64,000 nt of DNA from Chryseobacterium oncorhynchi (GTDB lineage: Bacteria; Bacteroidota; Bacteroidia; Flavobacteriales; Weeksellaceae): contig NZ_PPEI02000001.1 in the NCBI RefSeq assembly GCF_002899895.1, forward strand, positions 718,748 through 782,747, in the 5' to 3' direction. Shown in pieces: positions 41,352 to 50,770 of this stretch. The notes beneath the pieces were generated by a model, which was not told where the DNA came from, searched no databases, and saw nothing but the letters and a program-made list of their open reading frames with translations. Each line of letters begins with the position of its first letter. Position 1 is the stretch's first letter. The position numbers and the translations under genes were made by a program.

Positions 41352-43619
41352 ATGAATAAAAATATAAATTCAGACGTGGAGGAAAGGATAAAAAGACGAT
41401 TTGCTCAAAATAAAAAAAACACAATTTATTATAGACCCGAAATTGTCTTCATCAGTACTTTTCCTCCTAAGGTGTGTGGTATTGCAACGTATTGCCAAGA
41501 CTTGATAACATCTCTTCAGCTAAAGTTTAAAGAATCATTTAAAATAATTATTTGTCCTATGGAAACTGAGGATGAAAATTATCAGTACACAGAAAAGATT
41601 GAATATAGTCTGAATACATCAGATGCCATATCTTATTTGGAACTGGCTGATAAGATCAATAAAAATGACAATATCCAGCTTGTTATGCTCCAGCATGAAT
41701 TCGGTTTTTTTAATGAAACCAAAAACGGATTATCTCTTTTTCTACAAAATTTAAAAAAAGATATCATCACTACTTTCCATACCGTTCTGCCCAAACCGAA
41801 TCAGGAATTAAAAGAAAAGGTAAAAGAAATCAGCAGATTGTCCAGGTCCATTATTGTAATGACCGGTATTTCTTCGGACATCTTATCCAATGATTATGAT
41901 ATTCCTTCTGATAAAATTACAGTAATACCACATGGCACCCACTTATTACCATTTATCGATAAAGTTTCATTGAAAACGAAGTATGGTTTTAAGGACAAAA
42001 AGGTGCTTTCAACATTTGGCTTACTGGGTTCCGGTAAAAATATTGAAACAACGCTGGAAGCATTGCCTGAAATCATTTCCCAAAATCCGGATGTGATGTT
42101 TTTGATTATTGGAAAGACACATCCCACCATCATAAAAAACGAGGGTGAAAAATATCGGGATTATTTGCAGAAAACCATTAAAAGGCTTCATCTGGAAATG
42201 CACACCTGCTTTATTAATCAGTATTTACCTTTGGATGAGCTATTAGATTATCTGCAGCTTACCAATGTGTATCTTTTTACTTCAAAGGACAGAAATCAGG
42301 CTGTAAGCGGCACTTTTTCTTATGCCATCAGCTGTGGATGTCCCATCGTTTCGACGCCTATTCCACATGCTATAGAGGTATTAAAAGAAGACACCGGTAT
42401 TATCATCGATTTTGAAGCTCCGGAACAGCTCGCAACAGCAGTGAACAGCTTATTGAAAAATGAGAATGTACAGGAAAAACTACGATCAAAAAGTCTGGAA
42501 AAAATGGCTCCTACAGCCTGGGAAAATTCTTCCATTTTACATGCATTATTATTTCAGCAGCACAGCAAAAATAAAATAAAACTCAATTATACTCTCCCTA
42601 TCATCAATCTTAGCCATATCAAAAATATGACAACAGATTTTGGAATGATTCAGTTTTCTAAAATCAACAAACCGGATATAAATTCTGGATATACATTAGA
42701 CGATAATGCCCGTGCCATGATTGTTGTCTGCAGGAATTATGAATTAAGCAGGGATGAATCAGACCTTGAATTGATTTCAACTTACCTGAATGCGATTAAG
42801 TTTTGCCAACAAGCTGATGGAAATTTTCTCAACTATGTAGATCAACATAAAAAATTTGCACAGCAGAATTATGAAACCAACCTTGAAGATTCCAATGGAC
42901 GAGCCATCTGGTCATTAGGCTATTTACTTTCACTAAAGGAAATTTTACCTCAACAGTTTTCTGATGAAGCAGAAGAAATCATACAAAAAAGTCTTCCCTC
43001 TCTGGAAAAAATCCACTCCACCAGAGCCATGGCTTTTATTATAAAGGGATTGTATTATCAAAATTCTGAAAAAAATATTCCGCTTTTAAAAAAACTGGCC
43101 AACCGATTGGTAAAAATGTATCAGCATGAAAAGCATAATGACTGGCATTGGTTTGAAAGCTATCTAACCTATGGCAACAGTTTATTGCCCGAAGCTTTGC
43201 TATGTGCATGGATCACCACTAAAGAAGATATTTATAAGCAAGTTGCAAATGAATCCTTTCAGTTTCTTCTTTCTAAAATATTCATCAAAGGAAACATCAA
43301 AGTAATCTCTAACAATGGATGGCTGCAAAAAGAAACTGCTAAAACCTCTGAAACAATTGGCGGAGAACAACCCATTGATGTTGCTTATACAATTCTGGCA
43401 TTATCTACATTTTACAAGGTTTTTAAAGACGAAAAATACTTGTACATGATGAAAACGGCCTTTAATTGGTTTCTAGGCAAGAATCATTTACATCAAATAA
43501 TATATAATCCTGCAACAGGTGGATGCTATGACGGACTTGAGGAAAAGAATGTGAATCTTAACCAGGGAGCTGAATCCACAGTCAGTTATCTTATGGCCAG
43601 ACTTTGCTTCCCAACGTAA
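41352..43619 (+). CDS. GT4 glycosyltransferase fused to an alpha/alpha toroid domain
   Basis: The first 400 residues are a GT-B glycosyltransferase of family 4: VFISTFPPKVCGIATYCQDL, IPHGTHLLPF near 190, LLGSGKNIETTLEAL, and AISCGCPIVSTPIPHAIEV near 320. From about 420 to the end is a helical barrel region (GYTLDDNARAMIVVCRNY near 447; FESYLTYGNSLLPEALL; NQGAESTVSYLMARL) as in GH-type alpha/alpha toroids. This fusion next to GH130 is known in Bacteroidetes and fits synthesis and turnover of a mannose polymer or compatible solute. It is co-directional with GH130, 43 bases after it. Confidence 0.85.
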   Translation: MNKNINSDVEERIKRRFAQNKKNTIYYRPEIVFISTFPPKVCGIATYCQDLITSLQLKFKESFKIIICPMETEDENYQYTEKIEYSLNTSDAISYLELADKINKNDNIQLVMLQHEFGFFNETKNGLSLFLQNLKKDIITTFHTVLPKPNQELKEKVKEISRLSRSIIVMTGISSDILSNDYDIPSDKITVIPHGTHLLPFIDKVSLKTKYGFKDKKVLSTFGLLGSGKNIETTLEALPEIISQNPDVMFLIIGKTHPTIIKNEGEKYRDYLQKTIKRLHLEMHTCFINQYLPLDELLDYLQLTNVYLFTSKDRNQAVSGTFSYAISCGCPIVSTPIPHAIEVLKEDTGIIIDFEAPEQLATAVNSLLKNENVQEKLRSKSLEKMAPTAWENSSILHALLFQQHSKNKIKLNYTLPIINLSHIKNMTTDFGMIQFSKINKPDINSGYTLDDNARAMIVVCRNYELSRDESDLELISTYLNAIKFCQQADGNFLNYVDQHKKFAQQNYETNLEDSNGRAIWSLGYLLSLKEILPQQFSDEAEEIIQKSLPSLEKIHSTRAMAFIIKGLYYQNSEKNIPLLKKLANRLVKMYQHEKHNDWHWFESYLTYGNSLLPEALLCAWITTKEDIYKQVANESFQFLLSKIFIKGNIKVISNNGWLQKETAKTSETIGGEQPIDVAYTILALSTFYKVFKDEKYLYMMKTAFNWFLGKNHLHQIIYNPATGGCYDGLEEKNVNLNQGAESTVSYLMARLCFPT

Positions 43620-43670
43620 TTATTACATTATAACGCAGATGGTTTCGTTTAATATGTGCAGAAGTAAGAT

Positions 43671-44768
43671 CTAAGGTACGATTGTAATAAAAAGGTAAAT
43701 TAAAAATATACCTATAAGCACCACTCCCTGCATAATATTGGTTCTTCCTGTTGCCAGTGAAACGGTAATAATAAAAAGAGAAAGCCCCAGAAGTATGGTT
43801 GATTTGATATCTATCCCTAATGACATTCTTATCCCTGTTATTACAGATATAATTGCAATGGCAGGAATACTCAGTCCAATACTTGCCAAAGCAGAACCAA
43901 ACGCCAGATTTAAGGAAGTTTGAATCTGGTCACTTTTTGCCGCCCTTACTGCAGCCAAACCCTCCGGAAGAAGCACAATACCCGCAATAATGATACCTAC
44001 CAAGGATCTTGGCGCACCTGCTGATACCACTATATGCTCAACATCTTTTGAAAGAAGCTTTGCCAATAAAACAACCACTCCCAAACATAGAATTAACAAA
44101 ATACAATTGATATACAGCTCTTTTTTGGGAGATTTTTCAGGATGATCATGTGCCAATTGCTTTCCGGACAGTTTGTTTTGTGGAGAGATGAAAAAGCTTC
44201 GGTGCCTCATCGTCTGGATCATTGTAAAACCCAGATAAAGCCCCAAAGAAATTAATGCTATAAAAAGCAACTGAAAAGAGGTATACTCACCTCCACGGTG
44301 GCTTACCGTATAATTGGGCAGGATAAGTACAAAAATAATGACAGATGTAAGGGTAATCAACGCTGTGCTTACTCCCTGCAATGTAAAGCTTTGTTCCCTG
44401 TATCTTAAAGAACCTATGACAATACAACTTCCGATAATGCCGTTAAGGATAATCATTACTGCTGCAAAAACGGTATCTCTGGCAAGAGTAATGGTTTCTA
44501 AACCTTTGGCACCCATCATAATGGAAATAATTAACCCAACTTCTATTACCGTAATGGCAAATGCAAGAAGCAGAGTTCCGAAAGGTTCACCCAAACGGTG
44601 AGCAATGACTTCTGAATGATAAACTGCGGCAAGAACACTTCCCATTAGAAACAAGGCAAGAATCGCAGAATAATACCCTGAAGCAAAAACAGGGTTTCCA
44701 AAATAAAAGAGCCATGCCAAAATGGGAACTAAAAACGTCCACATTCCTAAATATTTTTTTGTATTCAT
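43671..44768 (-). CDS. ChaA-like calcium(sodium)/proton antiporter
   Basis: The start is ATG at the complement of 44766-44768; a longer frame uses TTG at 44819. The 365-residue polytopic membrane protein has the two Glu-containing repeats of the CaCA superfamily: the first in FGTLLLAFAITVIEVGLI and the second in GIVLLPEGLAAVRAAKSD, each near the centre of its half, and about 11 membrane segments. It matches ChaA, a Ca/Na:H antiporter. It converges on the GT4 gene. Confidence 0.8.
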   Translation of the reverse strand: MNTKKYLGMWTFLVPILAWLFYFGNPVFASGYYSAILALFLMGSVLAAVYHSEVIAHRLGEPFGTLLLAFAITVIEVGLIISIMMGAKGLETITLARDTVFAAVMIILNGIIGSCIVIGSLRYREQSFTLQGVSTALITLTSVIIFVLILPNYTVSHRGGEYTSFQLLFIALISLGLYLGFTMIQTMRHRSFFISPQNKLSGKQLAHDHPEKSPKKELYINCILLILCLGVVVLLAKLLSKDVEHIVVSAGAPRSLVGIIIAGIVLLPEGLAAVRAAKSDQIQTSLNLAFGSALASIGLSIPAIAIISVITGIRMSLGIDIKSTILLGLSLFIITVSLATGRTNIMQGVVLIGIFLIYLFITIVP

Positions 44769-45173
44769 AAAAAACAGCAATAATTTTTGTACAGTTGAAT
44801 GGTCTTTAGAGAAAATCAACCGGTTTATATTTCCTTTGTGAAAAAAGCTTTTGTTAATGGTTTAAAGCTGTTAATAGATGGGTATAACGGAAATATAAAA
44901 TGATGAAAAAAAGTAAATATGTCTGAACTTAGAACCCATATAGGCCGTTCAAAACAGTAAAGTAGCAAGGTACAAATTATCAATCACTTATCAGAATTAT
45001 ATGGAACCCATTTTTCTTTTTTTACAGGAACAAAAAGTCTCAGGAACAAAAAAATCTTCAAAATTTTTAAAAAGTGTGATATGTGCAATATTAAAATAAT
45101 AATCTATAATACAATACATTATAAAAGGATCAACTTTGTATAGTAACAATTAAGTTATACCAAAATCCACATT
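44769..45173. other. Divergent gap between the antiporter and CsbD gene
   Basis: 405 bp of A+T-rich DNA. It must contain promoters for both sides; the CsbD gene has CTTTGTATAG about 40 bases upstream, which may be part of one. I see no gene or clear structure. Confidence 0.3.
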
Positions 45174-45392
45174 ATGGACACAAACCACAACAAAGGTGAC
45201 AAATCTTTCAAAATTACGGAAGACTGGACTACACAGTCGAAGCAACTGAAAGAAAAATTTTCAACATTAACGGATTACGATCTAAAGCTTGAAGAAGGTA
45301 AAGAAAAGGAAATGCTTGAAAGAATTGGAAACAGGTTAAGAAAAAACCGTGAAGAGGTTCTCAATATTATTAAAGAAATCAATCTTTCCTAA
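45174..45392 (+). CDS. CsbD-family general stress protein
   Basis: The 72-residue protein has the CsbD pattern: WTTQSKQLKEKFSTLTDYDL, LEEGKEKEMLERIGNRL and a helical C-terminus. CsbD proteins are small, soluble and induced by stress in many bacteria; their activity is not known. It has its own terminator. Confidence 0.75.
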   Translation: MDTNHNKGDKSFKITEDWTTQSKQLKEKFSTLTDYDLKLEEGKEKEMLERIGNRLRKNREEVLNIIKEINLS

Positions 45393-45457
45393 ACTACTTT
45401 TCAGATACAGTTAGAATCTGTGAAAAAGTATATTTATCAAAGGTTTTTAACTGGAAC

Positions 45458-45487
45458 AGGGATAGAAAACTAGGCAGTTCTATCCCT
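45458..45487 (+). terminator. Rho-independent terminator after csbD-like gene
   Basis: Arms AGGGATAGAA (45458-45467) and TTCTATCCCT (45478-45487) pair perfectly, followed by TTT. Confidence 0.8.
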
Positions 45488-45530
45488 TTTATATACACAC
45501 CCTACTCATTTTACCATTAACCGAACTGTG

Positions 45531-45869
45531 ATGAATCATAAAGAACTTGAGAAATCAAAAGTATATATTACCAGCCATATTGTAGAGTATCTTTCAAACT
45601 CTGTTGTAACCAGAACAATGCTTGAAAAGTTAACCGGTACTATCAGTGCCCTATCATTTGATGAAGGACAAGGCCTGCCAGAAAAAACATCTCCTTTTGA
45701 TGCTGTTGTACAGGTAATTGAAGGTAAAGCAGAAATAATTATAGAGGGCGGATCCTATTTTCTGGAAGATGGAGAATTTATCATTCTTCCTGCTCATAAA
45801 CCTAATTCTATAAAAGGTAATAAACGCTTTAAAATGATTCTAACAATAATAAAAAGCGGCTATGAATAA
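45531..45869 (+). CDS. Cupin-domain protein
   Basis: The start is ATG 45531 (a GTG precedes it). The 112-residue protein has a small cupin: SFDEGQGLPEKTSPFDAVVQVIEGKAEIII and FLEDGEFIILPAHKPNSIKG, with the His of the second motif but only weak first-motif metal ligands. It starts a three-gene run with two small orphans, overlapping the next by eight bases. Confidence 0.75.
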   Translation: MNHKELEKSKVYITSHIVEYLSNSVVTRTMLEKLTGTISALSFDEGQGLPEKTSPFDAVVQVIEGKAEIIIEGGSYFLEDGEFIILPAHKPNSIKGNKRFKMILTIIKSGYE

Positions 45870-46092
45870 AATAGACCACAGATCAAGCTTAACAAGAAAA
45901 ATATTTCAAACCACTGCTGAAATTCAAAAAGAATTTCCAGAATTGTATGAGCTTTTAGACGAGACCCCCTTGTTTTTTTCCTTTGCAGAAAAGAATATTA
46001 CCATTAAGGATCTGAGACAATACCTCATTTCACTAAGAATGCAACAAAAATCCTTTGAAAAAGAGACGATAAAAAAACATGATATACACTAA
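45862..46092 (+). CDS. Small conserved hypothetical protein coupled to cupin
   Basis: The 76-residue protein begins MNKIDHRSSLTRKIF and contains ELYELLDETPLFFSF, a pattern I remember from short proteins next to cupins in Flavobacteriia. No known domain. It starts eight bases inside the cupin gene, so the two are translated together. Confidence 0.65.
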   Translation: MNKIDHRSSLTRKIFQTTAEIQKEFPELYELLDETPLFFSFAEKNITIKDLRQYLISLRMQQKSFEKETIKKHDIH

Positions 46093-46099
46093 AGTTCTA

Positions 46100-46912
46100 A
46101 TGAAAAAACTGAATAAACATCCAAAGAGCAGATTTCAGCTTAGAAATAAAAAAAATATTTCAAGAAGAAACTATTACTCTCAGTTTGTCTCCTTGTTCTA
46201 TATCAGAAATACCAATATCACCTTAGAAAAGGATGCCACAGAAATTCTTAGAATGTTAAAGGAATTACAGAATCTTAATAACAAATCCAGATTGGTATTC
46301 AGTACGCACTGCAGCCTAAGCAAGCATAACCTGTGGCAGTCTGTTTTAGTTAATTTAAGTGATAACATACACTATTTTAAGCTGCAATTTGAGTATCTAT
46401 TGGAGAATATTGTTAAAAAAAATAAAACCAATTCATTTATATTCTGGCAGCAAAACAAAGTCTACATTAATGATCTGGAAGAAAACTATGAAAAACTGGT
46501 ACAACTGGCAGATCATCTTTTACCTGAAGAAGAAAAGTTATCATGGACAGCTACCATATGCAACTTTTATGATGAAATTTTCTCCTTGCTCATTCCGCTT
46601 ACAAGTATATGCAGGCTTGAATCAAATTTTATCGAAAAATATACCCCTAAAATCTTCAACAGGATCACAATGGATATTATCAAAAATATCCCGAAACATT
46701 ATAACTTAAAAGAAGCCAGAGAATACGAGCAGGAATATTTGAATATACTCACAGATTACAGCCATGAATTCAGTAAAAAAAGCAACTTTTGGGACAACTT
46801 ATTGAGTATACTTTCAGGAGGTATGTACAGGTTGCCGTCAGAACACGCCATGCTTAAAAGATGGGTTACCGGAAAAATGAAAGATAAATCCCCAAAATTA
46901 CCATCAGCCTAA
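46100..46912 (+). CDS. Hypothetical helical protein
   Basis: The start is ATG 46100 (MKKLNKHPKS); an earlier ATG at 46079 would overlap the previous gene. The 270-residue product is helical, Lys/Asn-rich and soluble (IFWQQNKVYINDLEENYEKL; LLSILSGGMYRLPSEHAML). I do not recognise it. It follows the small cupin-linked gene by seven bases. Confidence 0.6.
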   Translation: MKKLNKHPKSRFQLRNKKNISRRNYYSQFVSLFYIRNTNITLEKDATEILRMLKELQNLNNKSRLVFSTHCSLSKHNLWQSVLVNLSDNIHYFKLQFEYLLENIVKKNKTNSFIFWQQNKVYINDLEENYEKLVQLADHLLPEEEKLSWTATICNFYDEIFSLLIPLTSICRLESNFIEKYTPKIFNRITMDIIKNIPKHYNLKEAREYEQEYLNILTDYSHEFSKKSNFWDNLLSILSGGMYRLPSEHAMLKRWVTGKMKDKSPKLPSA

Positions 46913-46939
46913 ACCTACAACTTATTACCCATTTGTGTT

Positions 46940-47203
46940 ATGAAAACAATACATCTTTTTCAGTTCAAAAATTCCATTTTCCGCAATACTCCGTTCTTTA
47001 AAGAAGAAGATCGGCTGAAAGCTGATTGTACAGAGTTCGATTTAGTAGACATTGAAATCGTAACAGAATATATCGTTAAAACTCAGGACGACTTTATCTT
47101 CGAAAACACATCCATGGATCATCTTTTATCCATGTGTAAAAAAGCTCAAAAAACTATTGAACATTACTTTGTGGCACGGCTAAATGGCTATGATATGATC
47201 TGA
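46940..47203 (+). CDS. Small conserved hypothetical protein, paralogue B
   Basis: The 87-residue protein is the paralogue of 38722-38991 (MKTIHLFQFKNSI at the start; KKAQKTIEHYFVARLNGYDM at the end). No known motif. It is the last gene of the cupin run (27 bases after the previous gene) and is ended by a terminator. Confidence 0.65.
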   Translation: MKTIHLFQFKNSIFRNTPFFKEEDRLKADCTEFDLVDIEIVTEYIVKTQDDFIFENTSMDHLLSMCKKAQKTIEHYFVARLNGYDMI

Positions 47204-47248
47204 AAAAGTTAGGGTAAATAGTTTTTCTACAAAAAAATAAACCTTAAT

Positions 47249-47282
47249 AAAACAGCACCATTGAAATTAACGGTGCTGTTTT
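47249..47282. terminator. Bidirectional terminator
   Basis: Arms AAAACAGCACC (47249-47259) and GGTGCTGTTTT (47272-47282) pair perfectly over 11 bp between convergent genes. Confidence 0.85.
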
Positions 47283-47305
47283 ATTTATTATTCTACATTT
47301 TATAT

Positions 47306-47854
47306 TTACTTATTCAATATCGAGTAAATGATCGTGTCAAGAAATTGTCCGTTGTAGAATTCATTTTCCTTAAAATGACCTTCCTTAATAAAGTTACACT
47401 TCTCCAATACTTTGGCTGAAGCTACATTCTCAGGATCAATTACAGCTTCTATAGAATGCAGGTTCATGGTAGTGAATGCGTAGTTAACTACCTTAGCAAT
47501 CGCCTCGGTAACATACCCTTTTCCTTGATAATCAGGAAGCAGCATATAGCCAATTTCTGCCCGATAATGTTCGGGTTTTATATGATAATACCCAATAGTA
47601 CCAATCATTCTGGGATCATCCTTTAAGGTAATTGCCCAATTAATCATCTCATTACTGGTAATTTTTTCATCCATTATTTTGAGATGCGCTGATGCTTCTT
47701 CAAGTTCTGTGGCTAAAGGTCTGGGAATATATTTCATCATATCCGGATCAGAACGCATGGCAAACAATTCATTAATGTCATTTACATCAGCGCGTCTGAG
47801 TTTCAGTCTGTCCGTTTCAAGTTCAGGAAATACTGAAAAATTGATTTCAAGCAT
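47306..47854 (-). CDS. GNAT acetyltransferase, RimJ/RimL type
   Basis: The start is set at MLEINFSVFPELETDRLKLR (ATG complementary to 47852-47854), the normal start of this group. The 182-residue protein has the acetyl-CoA loop in MLLPDYQGKGYVTEAIAKV and the ending NVASAKVLEKCNFIKEG. It is likely to acetylate an amino group on a protein or small molecule; the substrate is unknown. Confidence 0.85.
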   Translation of the reverse strand: MLEINFSVFPELETDRLKLRRADVNDINELFAMRSDPDMMKYIPRPLATELEEASAHLKIMDEKITSNEMINWAITLKDDPRMIGTIGYYHIKPEHYRAEIGYMLLPDYQGKGYVTEAIAKVVNYAFTTMNLHSIEAVIDPENVASAKVLEKCNFIKEGHFKENEFYNGQFLDTIIYSILNK

Positions 47855-48011
47855 ATTAGTTTTATAAGAATGTAAAAATAGAAATTTTACCCTTAATCTG
47901 CTATAGTAGTTCCAAATTCCCACAAACCGGAAATGCATACAGGATCAGCCCAGCAAAGCAAGGTGGTCTTATAATTGTACTTAGTAAGGAAACAACACTA
48001 AATATAATAGT

Positions 48012-48584
48012 ATGGCCACTAAAACATTAACAAAGAAAGCAGAAGCCAAAAAATCGGCACCACCCAAAAAAACATCAAAAACACCTGCTAAAAAAAATGC
48101 AGCCAAAGAACTAAAGGATTTATTTGAAGATTCATTAAAAGACATTTATTGGGCTGAAAAAGCACTGGTAAAATCATTACCGAAAATGCAGAAAAATGCA
48201 ACCGATAAAAAACTTAAGGCAGCCATTGAAAACCATTTAATGGAAACCATTGTTCACGTAAAAAGGCTTGAAGAATGCTTTAAGTCATTGAAAAAAAGAG
48301 CTCAGGCAAAAAAATGTGATGCCATGCAGGGGCTTTTGGATGAGGGTAAAAGTATTTTGGAAGAAACAAAACCAGGAGCCGTGAGAGATGCCGGTATTAT
48401 AGCAGCCGCACAGAAAGTAGAGCATTATGAAATTGCTACCTATGGAACATTAGCTGCCTATGCCAAGGTTTTAAAAGAAGAGGTATGCCTTAAAAACTTT
48501 TTGGCAACCCTTAACGAGGAGAAGAAATGCAATAATCTCCTGACAAAAGTAGCTGACACCAGACTTAATAGCAAAGCATTATAA
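48012..48584 (+). CDS. YciF-type ferritin-like (DUF892) protein with Lys/Ala-rich N-tail
   Basis: The 190-residue protein has a histone-H1-like tail of about 32 residues (Lys, Ala, Pro, Thr only) before a DUF892 four-helix domain: LKDLFEDSLKDIYWAEKAL, ENHLMETIVHVKRLEE, AAQKVEHYEIATYGTL, with Glu and His residues of a di-metal site. DUF892 (YciE/YciF) proteins are stress-related and ferritin-like. The tail suggests DNA association and is not rare in Bacteroidetes. Confidence 0.8.
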   Translation: MATKTLTKKAEAKKSAPPKKTSKTPAKKNAAKELKDLFEDSLKDIYWAEKALVKSLPKMQKNATDKKLKAAIENHLMETIVHVKRLEECFKSLKKRAQAKKCDAMQGLLDEGKSILEETKPGAVRDAGIIAAAQKVEHYEIATYGTLAAYAKVLKEEVCLKNFLATLNEEKKCNNLLTKVADTRLNSKAL

Positions 48585-48606
48585 CAATATTCGTTATTTT
48601 TAAGAT

Positions 48607-48636
48607 GAAAAAGAGATCCAATTGGGTCTCTTTTTC
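48607..48636 (+). terminator. Rho-independent terminator after yciF-like gene
   Basis: GAAAAAGAGATCC / GGGTCTCTTTTTC form a 13-bp stem with one wobble around AATT; 22 bases after the stop. Confidence 0.8.
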
Positions 48637-48676
48637 ATTTAAAGATGGTACATAAAGACTGTCTTGAAGTAGTAAA

Positions 48677-48781
48677 ATGAATAATAACAAAGGATGGATC
48701 AGCAAAAAATCGTTGAGCCATAATGCCTATTCTTATAAGCTGAGATTAAAAAAAACCTCATCTTTCAAAAGAAACTTCTAA
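48677..48781 (+). CDS. Possible 34-residue basic protein
   Basis: A frame from ATG 48677 to TAA 48779-48781 encodes MNNNKGWISKKSLSHNAYSY and a basic tail (LRLKKTSSFKRNF). No further support than the Lys-rich composition and its place between two real genes. May be chance. Confidence 0.25.
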   Translation: MNNNKGWISKKSLSHNAYSYKLRLKKTSSFKRNF

Positions 48782-48810
48782 ATATTCCGTTTAATTGTTA
48801 AATTTGGCTC

Positions 48811-49263
48811 ATGCGAAAGAATCTTTATCTCATCATTATATCATTATCTCTTACCAGTTGCTATACTTATCAGGTAAAAAAGCCAGTGGATCCGGCAGCT
48901 GACAATAAAAAGAATGCTTCTAATGGTACTTCTGCACAAATGAAAAGTACAACTGCTGAAACCCAAATCCAGAACGCACAAACAACGCCTATTCCAGTCA
49001 ATATTCAGGAGAAACTGGCCCCTAATAAAAATGTCAAAATTGATGTGAATGGCAAGTCCTATAAAGTAATTGTTGACCGATGGGAAAGTGACAGTCTGGT
49101 GGCGCACCCTGTTCATCAACCTAAAAAAATTCTGAAATTCCATAAGAACCAGATCAATGCCGAGAAAATTGCAGAAAAACGCTTTTCACAACCCATAGCT
49201 GATATTATCACGGTTACGGCTTATGCCGGAATTGGTGCTTTAATCTGGTATCTTGTTCACTAG
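48811..49263 (+). CDS. Small lipoprotein of unknown function
   Basis: The 150-residue protein has a lipobox LTSC (Cys about 17), a Ser/Thr/Gln-rich stretch and a domain with KNVKIDVNGKSYKVIVDRW; one hydrophobic helix near the C-terminus (DIITVTAYAGIGALIWYLV). I do not recognise the family. Confidence 0.65.
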   Translation: MRKNLYLIIISLSLTSCYTYQVKKPVDPAADNKKNASNGTSAQMKSTTAETQIQNAQTTPIPVNIQEKLAPNKNVKIDVNGKSYKVIVDRWESDSLVAHPVHQPKKILKFHKNQINAEKIAEKRFSQPIADIITVTAYAGIGALIWYLVH

Positions 49264-49404
49264 TTTTTTATTTTTTCACTCATTATAAAATATATTTTTA
49301 TTCTTAACAGCTTCATGCCTTTCTGACTATAATTCAAACATTCATGGAGAGCAAAATCATCATGATGAATTTTACTGTATCTTTATGCTACTTAACCAAT
49401 AGCC

Positions 49405-49857
49405 ATGAAAATCATCCAATACACCAAAATTTTCAGAAAAGACTGTATCGAAATCTTTAAGAGTAACGTACCCAAATTTTTTTCGCCGGAAGAGTTGCCA
49501 CTCTTTGAAAGTTTTCTGGATGATGATACCGAAGAGAACTACTTTGTAGTAAAAATGGATGGTCCGGTAATAGGATGTGGTGGCTTCTTTTTAAATGCCC
49601 AAAATAATATTGCAGGATTATCCTGGGGAATGGTTCACTCCAGTTACCATGGAAAAGGAATTGGAAGAGCATTAACCCAATACAGGATTGATTTGTTAAA
49701 ACAAAACTACCCTGCCCTCCCCTACAAAATTGAAACCTCGCAGCATACCGCTGAGTTTTATCAAAAAAATGGTTTTAAAACGGTAGAGATTGTACCGGAC
49801 GGATTTGGGAAAGGAATTGACAAATACACCATGATCATGGAAGTGATGCAACCATAA
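49405..49857 (+). CDS. GNAT acetyltransferase
   Basis: The 150-residue protein is a short GNAT: DDDTEENYFVVKMDGPVIGC, the acetyl-CoA loop SSYHGKGIGRALTQYRIDLL (Q/RxxGxG/A form as GKGIGRA) and FYQKNGFKTVEIVPDGFG. Substrate unknown; single gene. Confidence 0.85.
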   Translation: MKIIQYTKIFRKDCIEIFKSNVPKFFSPEELPLFESFLDDDTEENYFVVKMDGPVIGCGGFFLNAQNNIAGLSWGMVHSSYHGKGIGRALTQYRIDLLKQNYPALPYKIETSQHTAEFYQKNGFKTVEIVPDGFGKGIDKYTMIMEVMQP

Positions 49858-50022
49858 TGTATTCCTCACACCCTCCGAATCTTCCCAAGTTCAAAGATCT
49901 TATTCCAAGCAGGCATACCAAAAACAATAGTTGAAAAAATATCTATAGATTAAAAAAAGACTGATGTATTTGTCTATATTTGAGCGTTATCGGAAATTAT
50001 AGAATTCCATAGCGCCTACCCT

Positions 50023-50703
50023 ATGAAAATAACATTGAGCTATCTGTTTATTGCACTATATACCCTTGTAAGCTGTCAGGAAAAATCAGTCGTTAATGAT
50101 CTGAAATTTTCTAACTATGAAGGACATCCCAAAAAAATTACGGAGATCGTTACTTTTTCTAACCAAGATGTTGATAAAAGTATTTCTTATTTTGACAAAG
50201 ATGGCTTTCTCACAAAAATTGAATCCTATAACACCATCAACAGTGAATTTCCGGATAGAAGGCTGATTAGTGACATTCTCATCTATGATATAAAGAATAA
50301 AGCCAAACGCACTTTCAAATCCATGAATGCTGAAAGCAAAAAGGTAGATGTTACAGGCTATTTTGAAAAAGTTTCCGATTCGCTGTACAGAAGAATTTCA
50401 ATATCTGATACACCCCCTATGTCCCTCAATAAGTTATTGTATCTGGACAAAAATAACCGCCTTATAAAAACAGAAGAAACCGGAAACTTTAATGGAACCC
50501 CCGTTAATAATACCATGGTTTATACCTACACCAACGGCATAAAAAGTGGAATACTTGTTGAAGATAGGGCCAAACATAAAAAAAACAAGCTCACCTATAA
50601 AAATGTAAAGTCTGACTCACAGGGCAATTTTCTTTATGAAGAACTAGTAGATGATCACGGAACTTTAGAACTGAAAATAGAAAGAGTGTTTGAATATTAT
50701 TAA
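50023..50703 (+). CDS. Lipoprotein of unknown function
   Basis: A lipobox LVSC (Cys about 19) precedes about 205 residues of short repeated beta strands with YxxxG patterns (NNRLIKTEETGNF; MVYTYTNGIKSG), like YD-type or DUF4595-type small secreted proteins. Function unknown. Confidence 0.6.
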   Translation: MKITLSYLFIALYTLVSCQEKSVVNDLKFSNYEGHPKKITEIVTFSNQDVDKSISYFDKDGFLTKIESYNTINSEFPDRRLISDILIYDIKNKAKRTFKSMNAESKKVDVTGYFEKVSDSLYRRISISDTPPMSLNKLLYLDKNNRLIKTEETGNFNGTPVNNTMVYTYTNGIKSGILVEDRAKHKKNKLTYKNVKSDSQGNFLYEELVDDHGTLELKIERVFEYY

Positions 50704-50770
50704 TAGATTTTCTACTGAAAATAGTCTGACAAAATAGTGCATTCAGCGCTTATATAAGAACTATAAAATT

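Noticed and set aside
48677-48781. Firm small gene
   Set aside because: Only composition supports it; listed at low confidence.
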